DNA of 35,080 bases, from positions 1 to 35,080 of the forward strand of contig CASECI010000052.1 in the NCBI GenBank assembly GCA_949286465.1. The letters are read 5' to 3'. The notes under the pieces are model-generated. The model saw only the letters and a program-made list of their open reading frames with translations, did no database searches and was not told the DNA's origin. Positions 28,653-35,080 of this stretch are shown here, one piece after another. This DNA is from an uncultured Alphaproteobacteria bacterium. Lineage in GTDB: Bacteria; Pseudomonadota; Alphaproteobacteria; CAAHEQ01; UBA3637. The stretch's first letter is position 1, and each line of letters begins with the position of its first letter. The position numbers and the translations under genes are program-made.

Positions 28653-29555
28653 ATGTCCGAAGAACTTGTAATTTTAAAAAACGATTATCTTGAGGTCGGA
28701 ATAGCTCCTTTTTGCGGAGGCTCTTTAACTTACTTACGAACGAAAGGAAGTAATCCTTTTGATTTACTCCGTCCAGCGTCAGCAACGGCTTTACAAAAAA
28801 AAGACCCTAATGGAATGGCTATGTTTCCTATGCTTCCTTTTACACATCGGATTAAAGGCGGAAAATTTACTTATTGGGGCATAACAAGACAAGTTCCCGT
28901 CAATCAATCTGGCATTCCAGACCCAATACACGGAGATGGATGGAAAACAGCTTGGACAATTATATCCCAAACAGAAACCTCTGTCGTACTTGGCATGAAA
29001 CACGAAAAAAATCAAAAAGGATATCCTTTCTCTTACGAAGCAGAGTTAAGTTATATTTTAGAAAAAGATGTTTTAAAAACAACTGTTACTCTCAAGAATA
29101 ATTCTATTCTTCCTATGCCATGTGGTATAGGACTTCATCCTTTCTTCGTAAAAACACCTAATATTACGCTTCGTTTTGGGACAAAAAATGTTTGGTCACA
29201 TCTCAACGATCCAATTGATAGACCCTATAAAACGCCAGAAGAATGGTCTTTTGAGACACCAAGAGAGATTAAAGATGCCGAGTTTGATACTTGCTTCGGA
29301 GGCTTTGATGGTACAGCAGAAATCATTTGGCCTAAATTCAAAAAAATGGTTCAAATGAAAGCTGACGAAATATTCAATCACGTCGTTCTTTACTCTCCTC
29401 TTCGTAAAAATTTCATTTGCCTAGAGCCGACAACAATGGCAAATAATGCTTTTAACCTTGCCTCTGAAGGTGTCGTTGGAACAGGCATTCAAAGTATTGG
29501 ACCTAATGAAAAAATTTCTGGCTCTATTACTTTCACAGTCAGAGAATTGAAATGA
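28653..29555 (+). CDS. Aldose 1-epimerase family protein (GalM-like)
   Basis: These enzymes interconvert alpha and beta forms of sugars and feed them to glycolysis. It has 300 residues in the beta-sandwich family. Motifs are LPFTHRIKGGKFTY, IHGDGW (conserved His) and GIGLHPFF (second conserved His). The exact sugar, or whether it acts on sugar phosphates as YeaD types do, cannot be told. AAGGAATT precedes the ATG. The end overlaps pyk by 4 bases (ATGA), linking expression of the two. Confidence 0.85.
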   Translation: MSEELVILKNDYLEVGIAPFCGGSLTYLRTKGSNPFDLLRPASATALQKKDPNGMAMFPMLPFTHRIKGGKFTYWGITRQVPVNQSGIPDPIHGDGWKTAWTIISQTETSVVLGMKHEKNQKGYPFSYEAELSYILEKDVLKTTVTLKNNSILPMPCGIGLHPFFVKTPNITLRFGTKNVWSHLNDPIDRPYKTPEEWSFETPREIKDAEFDTCFGGFDGTAEIIWPKFKKMVQMKADEIFNHVVLYSPLRKNFICLEPTTMANNAFNLASEGVVGTGIQSIGPNEKISGSITFTVRELK

Positions 29556-30967
29556 AAAATCCATTCACAAAGATTATCGCAACATTAGGCCCTGCAACTT
29601 CATCAAAAGAACGAATTTATGAACTTGTTAAAGCTGGCGTTAATGTATTCCGACTAAATTTTAGTCATGGCTCCTTAGAAGGACATAAGCAAAATTATAC
29701 CTACATTCGCGAAGTCGAAAAAGAATTAAATCAACCCATTGGTATTATCGCAGATATGCAAGGCCCTAAACTCCGCGTTGGGCAATTTAAAAAGGGTTCT
29801 ATTGTTCTAAAAGAGGGCTCTTCCTTTCGACTAGATATGGACGATCAGTTAGGAGACGAAACTCGTGTAAAGCTTCCTCATCAAGAAATTTTTGATGTTC
29901 TAGAAGAAGGTACTTACTTATTATTAAACGATGGAAATATACGATTAAGAGTAACAGAAGTCGGTGCACATCATGCAAATACTCTCGTTATTACAGGGGG
30001 TACATTATCAGATCATAAAGGCGTCAATGTTCCAGGAGTTACACTTCCAATTAATGCTCTTACGGAAAAAGATTTGATAGATTTAGAATATGCCCTAAAT
30101 TTAGGGGTTGATTGGATTGCACTTTCATTCGTTCAGCGTCCAGAAGATTTAATTATGGCTCGCGAAAAAATAAAAGATAGAGCATGGATTATAACAAAAA
30201 TAGAAAAACCGTCAGCATTAAAGAATCTAAAAGAGATTATTAATTTATCAGACGCGATCATGGTCGCGCGCGGAGATTTAGGCGTTGAATCTCCATTAGA
30301 GGATTTACCTTCTTTACAAAAACATATTGTAGGATTGTGCCGAGAACAAGGTAAGCCCGTAATTATAGCAACCCAAATGCTTGAAAGCATGATTAATAAT
30401 CCGACGCCAACACGTGCTGAAGTATCTGATGTGGCTACAGCGGTTTATGATGGTGTTGATTGTGTTATGTTATCTGGAGAAACCGCTGTAGGTCAATTTC
30501 CTGTTTTAACGGTTTCAATGATGCGTAAAATTATTGCTCATACAGAAGAAGATCCTTTATATAAGAAGCAGATGGAAATTTTAACTTTGCCTCCAGATCG
30601 TCTGGTTGCCAGTGCGATTACTTCTTCTATTCCTCATATGGCTCGTGTTTTAGATAAAGCCGCTTGTGTTGTTACCTACTCAATCTCTGGAGCAACAACA
30701 TTCCGTGTTGCACGAGAAAGGACTGGAATTCCTATTTTGAGCTTAACAACAGATGAAAAAGTAATGCATCGATGTACTTTAGTTTGGGGCGTTACTCCTA
30801 TTATCTCACGTACAGTCAATACGATTTTAGATATTGCTCCTATTGCATTAGAGTATGGGAAAAAGAAAGAAATGATTAAGTCAGGTGACCAAGTCATTAT
30901 CACAGCTGGGATTCCCTTTGCTCAAAAAGGAGCCACAAATATTATTCATATTCTAACAGTAGAATAA
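29552..30967 (+). CDS. pyk: Pyruvate kinase
   Basis: Pyruvate kinase turns phosphoenolpyruvate and ADP into pyruvate and ATP in glycolysis. It has 471 residues. Seen are KIIATLGPATSS, FRLNFSHG, ADMQGPKLRVG, ITKIEKPSALKN (catalytic Lys), MVARGDLGVE and ATQMLESMINNPTPTRAEVSDVA. The C-terminal regulatory domain is complete. Together with ppdK at the right end of the window, the organism can run the PEP-pyruvate step by two enzymes. Confidence 0.96.
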   Translation: MKNPFTKIIATLGPATSSKERIYELVKAGVNVFRLNFSHGSLEGHKQNYTYIREVEKELNQPIGIIADMQGPKLRVGQFKKGSIVLKEGSSFRLDMDDQLGDETRVKLPHQEIFDVLEEGTYLLLNDGNIRLRVTEVGAHHANTLVITGGTLSDHKGVNVPGVTLPINALTEKDLIDLEYALNLGVDWIALSFVQRPEDLIMAREKIKDRAWIITKIEKPSALKNLKEIINLSDAIMVARGDLGVESPLEDLPSLQKHIVGLCREQGKPVIIATQMLESMINNPTPTRAEVSDVATAVYDGVDCVMLSGETAVGQFPVLTVSMMRKIIAHTEEDPLYKKQMEILTLPPDRLVASAITSSIPHMARVLDKAACVVTYSISGATTFRVARERTGIPILSLTTDEKVMHRCTLVWGVTPIISRTVNTILDIAPIALEYGKKKEMIKSGDQVIITAGIPFAQKGATNIIHILTVE

Positions 30968-30992
30968 ATTTTATAAAAATATAAAAAAAGGC

Positions 30993-31021
30993 TAGACATT
31001 TTATAAAGAATCGATTATAAA
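30993..31021 (+). promoter_or_regulatory. Promoter of tRNA-Phe
   Basis: TAGACA, a 17-base spacer and TATAAA (31016-31021) each match the sigma-70 consensus at 5 of 6 positions. The tRNA starts about 14 bases after the -10 box. Confidence 0.6.
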
Positions 31022-31035
31022 AAATTTCATCTATT

Positions 31036-31111
31036 GCCCAGATAGCTCAGTCGGTAGAGCAGGAGACTGAAAATCTCCGTGTCGGTGGTTCGATTCCGCC
31101 TCTGGGCACCA
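31036..31111 (+). tRNA. tRNA-Phe (GAA)
   Basis: It is 76 bases long with encoded CCA. GCCCAGA pairs with TCTGGGC; the D-arm GCTCAGTCGGTAGAGC, anticodon loop CTGAAAA (GAA) and T-arm GGTGGTTCGATTCCGCC are standard. A terminator hairpin begins 4 bases later. Confidence 0.96.
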
Positions 31112-31114
31112 TCA

Positions 31115-31145
31115 AAAAGAGCGCCTTTTGGCGCTCTTTTGTTTT
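31115..31145 (+). terminator. Intrinsic terminator after tRNA-Phe
   Basis: AAAAGAGCGCC and GGCGCTCTTTT form an 11-base-pair stem with a TTTT loop, followed by GTTTT. It lies just before the end of the convergent HD-domain gene and may serve both strands. Confidence 0.9.
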
Positions 31146-31151
31146 ATAAGG

Positions 31152-31964
31152 TTATCGCGATTTTGATTGTTTTAGAACAAAATTAATCTCAGGTATCTTT
31201 CTTGAACCATCTAGTTCATTAAAAAACTCTCTACTACAAAGCATCGGATTGTCAATCTTTAAATAAGCATAATTATAAGCCTTCTTTTCGAATTGCATCA
31301 ACTGCTCTAGAGTTCTTTTTTCCTCGGCTGAAACACTATCTGTTCCAACTAAACATGCATCACAGACTGCCGCTGCTTTTTCAACATAATTTGTTTTCTT
31401 TTCTAACGTCCATATTGGCTCATAGTCTCCCTTTTCATTTGCCTTCATCATAAAAACATCAACACAATCTATTGTATTTGCTATTTGATCAGCCATCTTA
31501 ACCATTTTTGCGGATAAACTCATTGTCTTTGCATGCTCTGATTGCCATACTTTCTTTGCGGCATCCCTTTCCTGTTTTGTTTCTCCAGGAAAGCCTTCTG
31601 GAGGATTAGATAACTCTTGAACTAAAGAAGCTGTTTTATGAGCATTTGAAACCCCCATAATAGGAATAAGAGCAATAGTTAACTTATTTTGATTGTCTAA
31701 CGGCGTATCCTCTATTGCATCGTGGGCTAATGCAGAAGCCAAAATAGGAATATTCTTCTCATCTTTTAAAACCTTTTCGGGCTCCCCTAAAGCATTTGCA
31801 ACGATTTCCATAACTCTGAAAGGATGCGTTATATATAAAGCACGTATACCTTTTTTATTCAGCCCTTTCCGCTTTTGTCCCTCATGAGCTTTACAAACAA
31901 GCTCCCAGACATCTGATAAAACCTTATTCGCTCTAATATCTTTTACTGTTAATTGCTGATACAT
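31152..31964 (-). CDS. MESH1-like HD hydrolase (RelA/SpoT-type hydrolase domain only)
   Basis: This 270-residue protein is an HD-domain hydrolase with the pattern of the (p)ppGpp hydrolase part of RelA/SpoT: AHEGQKRK (26-33), YITHPFRV (H47), ALAHDAIEDT (H81, D82, E85, D86) and VKMADQIAN (D159, N163). The synthetase, TGS and ACT domains of long RelA/SpoT are absent, so it resembles small alarmone hydrolases such as MESH1. Hydrolysis of (p)ppGpp or a related nucleotide (MESH1 also acts on NADPH) is inferred. GAGG lies close before the ATG. It is a single gene, divergent from the XRE regulator. Confidence 0.75.
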   Translation of the reverse strand: MYQQLTVKDIRANKVLSDVWELVCKAHEGQKRKGLNKKGIRALYITHPFRVMEIVANALGEPEKVLKDEKNIPILASALAHDAIEDTPLDNQNKLTIALIPIMGVSNAHKTASLVQELSNPPEGFPGETKQERDAAKKVWQSEHAKTMSLSAKMVKMADQIANTIDCVDVFMMKANEKGDYEPIWTLEKKTNYVEKAAAVCDACLVGTDSVSAEEKRTLEQLMQFEKKAYNYAYLKIDNPMLCSREFFNELDGSRKIPEINFVLKQSKSR

Positions 31965-31999
31965 TTTGTCCTCTCTTTTATTTTTTTTAATACTCTTTT

Positions 32000-32008
32000 A
32001 TTATAGCA
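32000..32008 (-). promoter_or_regulatory. Extended -10 promoter of the HD hydrolase gene
   Basis: On the minus strand, TGCTATAAT is a perfect extended -10 element. No good -35 is seen, as is allowed for this class. The leader would be about 30 bases. Confidence 0.4.
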
Positions 32009-32054
32009 TAAATCGCGCTATTATGATAAAGGAAAGTAAGCTTAACCATTCATT

Positions 32055-32083
32055 TTTACTTTAATTAAAAAAAGGAGTATAAT
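32055..32083 (+). promoter_or_regulatory. Promoter of the XRE regulator gene
   Basis: TTTACT, a 17-base spacer and a perfect TATAAT (32078-32083). The -10 is overlapped by the left arm of an inverted repeat (32075-32106). Confidence 0.45.
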
Positions 32084-32106
32084 TTTTTAAATTTAAATAT
32101 ATACTC
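32075..32106. promoter_or_regulatory. Inverted repeat, possible operator of the XRE regulator
   Basis: GAGTATA (32075-32081) and TATACTC (32100-32106) are perfect 7-base inverted arms 18 bases apart. The left arm covers the -10 box, so binding would block transcription. An AAGTACTT palindrome follows at 32111-32118. Autoregulation by the XRE protein is inferred. Confidence 0.35.
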
Positions 32107-32173
32107 TAATAAGTACTTCTTGAGATAACTTTATAAAATGAAAAAATCACTTCATTAAAATAGAAAGAAAAAA

Positions 32174-32926
32174 ATGCCCTTTAAAAATAAACGAAATATA
32201 GTAGAACGAATATATTATAAGAATATATCCCTAGCACGATCAATATCTGAAAAAAAAGATATCTCCCCAGATCAAATAAAAGCCGCTCGAGCCCTATTAG
32301 GTTGGTCTCAATCAGAGCTGGCTAAAAAATCTGGATATTCTACGCCTGCTATTAATAATATAGAAAAAGGAACCTATGAAGCTCGCTCACAAACCGTCTC
32401 TGATGTCATTCAGACCTTTGAAGAAAACAACATAGAATTTATTGATAATGGAGTAAGAATTGCTTCAGAAAACTTACGTATCAAATGTTATGAAGGAGAA
32501 GAAGCTTTTATTCAATTATTTAAAAAACTCACTCGCGCTTTTGAATATGAAGATGGAGAAATCCTGCTTTGTGGAATTGATGAATATTTCCTAACAAATA
32601 ACTATCCATCAATGTTAAAAAACTTTCAAAAAGGAATTAACCAAAATCCGAATGCAAAAGTACGCATCTTATGTCACCGGAATCAAAGCGCCGGTTTAAC
32701 GTTTAAGAACTTTGAAAAGAAAATCGCGCCGAACGACATTCCTCTTATTCCGATTATTTTATACCGAAAACGTGTTGTTTCCATTCTTTTCGATGCGCCG
32801 GCGCAAGTCATCATGGTTTACACACCGACGCTTTATCAACATTATGTAGAATTATTTAATTTTTTGTGGACGTCTTCTAAAGGCCTTCCCCCTTCAAAAG
32901 ACACTTGCCTTTTTAAAGAAAAATAG
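32174..32926 (+). CDS. XRE-family transcriptional regulator with C-terminal sensor-like domain
   Basis: An XRE helix-turn-helix occupies about residues 34-90 (IKAARALLGWSQSELAKKSG...INNIEKG), ending EFIDNGVRI, a form common in alphaproteobacteria. The C-terminal part (about 105-240) resembles the PLD-like effector-binding part of some regulators: LLCGIDEYFL, ILCHRN, PIILYRKRVVSILFD and a final ELFNFLWTSSKGLP. No HKD catalytic motif is seen. The ligand and targets are unknown; autoregulation is suggested by the inverted repeat at the promoter. Codons between about 32640 and 32830 include more CCG and GCG than the rest of the gene. Confidence 0.75.
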   Translation: MPFKNKRNIVERIYYKNISLARSISEKKDISPDQIKAARALLGWSQSELAKKSGYSTPAINNIEKGTYEARSQTVSDVIQTFEENNIEFIDNGVRIASENLRIKCYEGEEAFIQLFKKLTRAFEYEDGEILLCGIDEYFLTNNYPSMLKNFQKGINQNPNAKVRILCHRNQSAGLTFKNFEKKIAPNDIPLIPIILYRKRVVSILFDAPAQVIMVYTPTLYQHYVELFNFLWTSSKGLPPSKDTCLFKEK

Positions 32927-32965
32927 TCATAATAAAAGAATATGAAATATCAAGGAGAGAGACCA

Positions 32966-33487
32966 ATGGCACAACGTAAATGTATTTTATATATGACAAT
33001 ATCTTTAGATGGTTTTATTGCTGATGAAAATGGAAATAGAAATAGCCTTATAGAACAAAGCCGTAAAGATATAAACGACTTTAAAGAGTTTCTTGAAACT
33101 GTAGATGTTATTTTAATGGGTCGTAAGACATATGACCAAATAAAAAATCTTCCTGAATGGCCCTATGAAGGGAAAAAAGTATATGTTATCACTCACTATC
33201 TAAAGCAAAATGATGAACATGTTACTTTTGTCCATGAAAATATTATGGGCCTTGTTCAAAACTTAAAAAATGAAAAAGGTAAGAATATTTGGGTTATGGG
33301 AGGATCAGAAATTGCTAATATTCTCATCAAAGAAGGATTATTAGATGAATATGTCCTTATTACAATACCAACAATCTTAGGTAAAGGTATTCGCTTATTC
33401 AAAGATGATAATCCAACAATTTATTTAAATCTAAAAGAGAGTAAAGCTTCCGGAAACTGTATTATAAGTAAATACGAAAAGAAGTAA
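32966..33487 (+). CDS. RibD C-terminal / dihydrofolate-reductase-like protein
   Basis: It has 173 residues with the fold used by dihydrofolate reductase and the reductase half of RibD. Seen are ILYMTISLDGFIAD, VILMGRKTYDQI, KVYVITHY, IWVMGGSEIANILI and TIPTILGKGIRLF. Stand-alone members (YyaP/YwjB type) are NADPH-dependent reductases of unknown substrate. The ATG at 32966 has AGGAGAGA about 8 bases upstream and is preferred to an in-frame ATG at 32942, which lacks a ribosome site. It follows the XRE gene closely and could be in the same transcript. It ends in a terminator. Confidence 0.82.
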   Translation: MAQRKCILYMTISLDGFIADENGNRNSLIEQSRKDINDFKEFLETVDVILMGRKTYDQIKNLPEWPYEGKKVYVITHYLKQNDEHVTFVHENIMGLVQNLKNEKGKNIWVMGGSEIANILIKEGLLDEYVLITIPTILGKGIRLFKDDNPTIYLNLKESKASGNCIISKYEKK

Positions 33488-33498
33488 TGTAATTATTA

Positions 33499-33524
33499 AG
33501 CCTTCCGAATTCGGGAGGCTTTTT
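33499..33524 (+). terminator. Intrinsic terminator
   Basis: AGCCTTCCG (33499-33507) pairs with CGGGAGGCT (33512-33520) with one G-T pair and an AATT loop, then TTTT. Confidence 0.85.
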
Positions 33525-33607
33525 AAAAAGCTTAAAAAAGTATTAAAAAGTCCTTGCCAAGTTACTGAAAGCATGTTAAAAACATTCCTGTTTTAGAAAG
33601 TTTTTTT

Positions 33608-33643
33608 CCTATTTTTAAAGAATTTTTTTCTTTAAAAAATAGG
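33608..33643 (+). repeat. AT-rich inverted repeat in the ppdK leader
   Basis: CCTATTTTTAAAGAA and TTCTTTAAAAAATAGG form a 15-base-pair stem with one bulged A and a TTTTT loop, followed within a few bases by a run of six T (33648-33653). It lies 40 bases before the ppdK start codon. It could be an attenuator, a second terminator or an mRNA-stabilising leader. Confidence 0.45.
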
Positions 33644-33682
33644 GTACTTTTTTGTTTAACTATGTGAAAGGATAAATGATCC

Positions 33683-35080
33683 ATGACAAAATGGGTTTAT
33701 ACATTTGGTGACGGTCAAGCTGAAGGCCGTGCTGATATGAGAAATCTGTTAGGTGGTAAAGGTGCTAACCTTGCAGAAATGGCAAGTATTGGTGTTCCTG
33801 TTCCTCCAGGATTTACAATTACAACAGAAGTTTGTACTTATTTCTATGAAAATAATAAAACTTATCCAGCAGATTTAAAAGAACAAGTTAATGCAGCTTT
33901 AGCTGGTATCGAAGCAAAAATGGGCAAAAAATTCGGTGATGCAGAAAATCCTCTGCTCTTCTCCGTTCGCTCTGGTGCTCGCGTATCTATGCCTGGTATG
34001 ATGGATACAGTTTTAAACCTTGGTTTAAATGATGAAACTGTTAAAGGCTTAGCAAAAGTATCTGGAAATGAAAAATTTGCTTACGACTCTTATCGCCGCT
34101 TTATTCAAATGTATGGAGATGTTGTTATGGGTGTTCATTCCGATAACTTCGAACATGTTTTGGATAAAGTTCGTGAAGAAAATGGTTATAAATTCGACAA
34201 CCAAATGACGGTTGAACAATTAAAAGATGTCATTGCTCAATTCAAAAAGATTTGTGACGATGCCGGCAAACCGTTGCCGCAAGATCCGCAAACACAATTG
34301 TGGGGTGCTATCGGGGCCGTGTTCGGTTCTTGGATGATTGACCGCGCGATTACGTATCGTAAACTCAACAACATTCCGGGCAACTGGGGAACAGCCGTGA
34401 ACGTTCAAACCATGGTGTTCGGCAACTCCGGCGACAATTCCGCAACCGGTGTGTGCTTCTCTCGCGACCCGGCAACCGGTGAAAACTATTTCTACGGCGA
34501 ATACCTGAAAAATGCTCAAGGGGAAGACGTCGTGGCCGGTATTCGTACACCGCAACCGATGACAAAATTGGTCAAAGAACGCTCCGGCACGGATATGCCT
34601 TGCATGGAAGAAGAATTCCCGGAATTGTTCAAACAATTGTCTGACATTCGCGCCAAATTGGAAGCGCATTACAAAGACATGCAAGACATGGAATTCACAA
34701 TTCAAGACGGTAAATTATGGATGCTGCAAACACGGAACGGGAAACGGACCGGAACAGCGGCTTTACGCATTGCCGTTGAAATGGTGAAAGAAGGCTTGAT
34801 TGACAAAAAGACGGCGATTATGCGCGTTGAAGCCGGTCAAGTGGATCAATTGTTACACCCGATGTTCGACAAAAAAGCGAAAAAAGAAGTCATTGCCCGC
34901 GGGTTGCCGGCTTCTCCGGGTGCGGCTGTCGGTCAGGTTGTTTTCTCCGCTGCTGATGCAGAAAGCTGGGCAGCTCAAGGAAAGAAAGTTGTCTTAGTTC
35001 GCGTTGAGACATCTCCTGAAGATATTTCTGGAATGCATGTTGCTCAAGGTATTTTAACAGCTCGTGGTGGTATGACTTCT
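33683..35080 (+). CDS. ppdK: Pyruvate phosphate dikinase, 3' end outside window
   Basis: PPDK interconverts PEP, AMP and pyrophosphate with pyruvate, ATP and phosphate; in anaerobes it often serves glycolysis. The frame stays open to the right edge for 466 codons, about half of the usual 880. The N-terminal ATP-grasp part shows [68 protein letters not shown] and [10 protein letters not shown]. The last residues, [10 protein letters not shown], end just before the catalytic His of GGMTSH. AAGGAT stands about 9 bases before the ATG. The middle of the gene (about 34258-34940) has clearly higher G+C and different codons than both flanks. Confidence 0.96.
   Translation, partial: MTKWVYTFGDGQAEGRADMRNLLGGKGANLAEMASIGVPVPPGFTITTEVCTYFYENNKTYPADLKEQVNAALAGIEAKMGKKFGDAENPLLFSVRSGARVSMPGMMDTVLNLGLNDETVKGLAKVSGNEKFAYDSYRRFIQMYGDVVMGVHSDNFEHVLDKVREENGYKFDNQMTVEQLKDVIAQFKKICDDAGKPLPQDPQTQLWGAIGAVFGSWMIDRAITYRKLNNIPGNWGTAVNVQTMVFGNSGDNSATGVCFSRDPATGENYFYGEYLKNAQGEDVVAGIRTPQPMTKLVKERSGTDMPCMEEEFPELFKQLSDIRAKLEAHYKDMQDMEFTIQDGKLWMLQTRNGKRTGTAALRIAVEMVKEGLIDKKTAIMRVEAGQVDQLLHPMFDKKAKKEVIARGLPASPGAAVGQVVFSAADAESWAAQGKKVVLVRVETSPEDISGMHVAQGILTARGGMTS

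Noticed and set aside
32640-32835. Second foreign-looking patch in the XRE gene
   Set aside because: G+C rises only to about 35-45% against roughly 28% nearby, over fewer than 200 bases; too small to separate from normal variation.
34220-34705. Long open frame on the minus strand inside ppdK
   Set aside because: It lies wholly opposite the well-conserved ppdK frame; the higher G+C of this patch removes stop codons on the other strand. No ribosome site or recognisable domain.

Overview
The window reads as a stretch of chromosome from an AT-rich, probably host-associated alphaproteobacterium. The evidence is gene order rather than a database match. bamD-recN-ligA is a familiar alphaproteobacterial run. 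A NuoN-like gene followed by birA and the RNase J gene is the usual end of the alphaproteobacterial nuo cluster. A suf operon runs sufB-C-D-S-DUF59, and the XRE regulator has the 'alpha' style of helix-turn-helix. Low G+C, very short intergenic spaces and many 1-17 base gene overlaps suggest a streamlined genome. No IS element, phage gene, integrase or CRISPR array was seen, so this is mostly core chromosome.

Layout, left to right. (1) 1-1517: the 3' part of a very cysteine-rich, probably secreted or surface protein, ended by a strong hairpin terminator. (2) 1553-5594: a small Cys/His-containing protein (minus), the replicative helicase DnaB (plus), and a large membrane phosphoethanolamine-transferase-like protein with an extra C-terminal domain (minus). 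(3) 5732-6629: tRNA-Val and a stand-alone transglutaminase-like protein. (4) 6822-19048: a long plus-strand run covering cell envelope and DNA repair, namely a D,D-carboxypeptidase with a SPOR domain, BamD, RecN, LigA, a YdbH/AsmA-like membrane protein, two shortened complex I-like membrane proteins (NuoJ-like and a NuoK/NuoN fusion), BirA and RNase J. (5) 19092-21450: a LysM/M23 lipoprotein and a Sel1-repeat protein, closed by a bidirectional terminator. (6) 21507-22825: a ferredoxin-thioredoxin-reductase-like mini-protein, PgpA and RlmH. (7) 22840-27454: a compact six-gene suf operon on the minus strand, with a MazG-like gene between sufB and sufC and an unusually short SufD. (8) 27590-30967: a PAS-GGDEF protein with a broken GGDEF motif, an aldose 1-epimerase and pyruvate kinase in one operon. 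(9) 31036 to the end: tRNA-Phe, a MESH1-like HD hydrolase, an XRE regulator, a RibD-like reductase and the first half of pyruvate phosphate dikinase.

Together, pyruvate kinase, pyruvate phosphate dikinase and an eroded complex I locus suggest a glycolytic, fermentative life. The envelope genes (DacA, BamD, NlpD-like factor, lipid A modifier) show a Gram-negative outer membrane.

The most interesting points are the retained but miniaturised NuoJ/NuoK-NuoN genes in the place where full complex I genes usually sit, the transferase fused to a phosphodiesterase-like domain, the reduced SufD with a MazG-like partner gene, and a patch of foreign-looking codon use inside ppdK.
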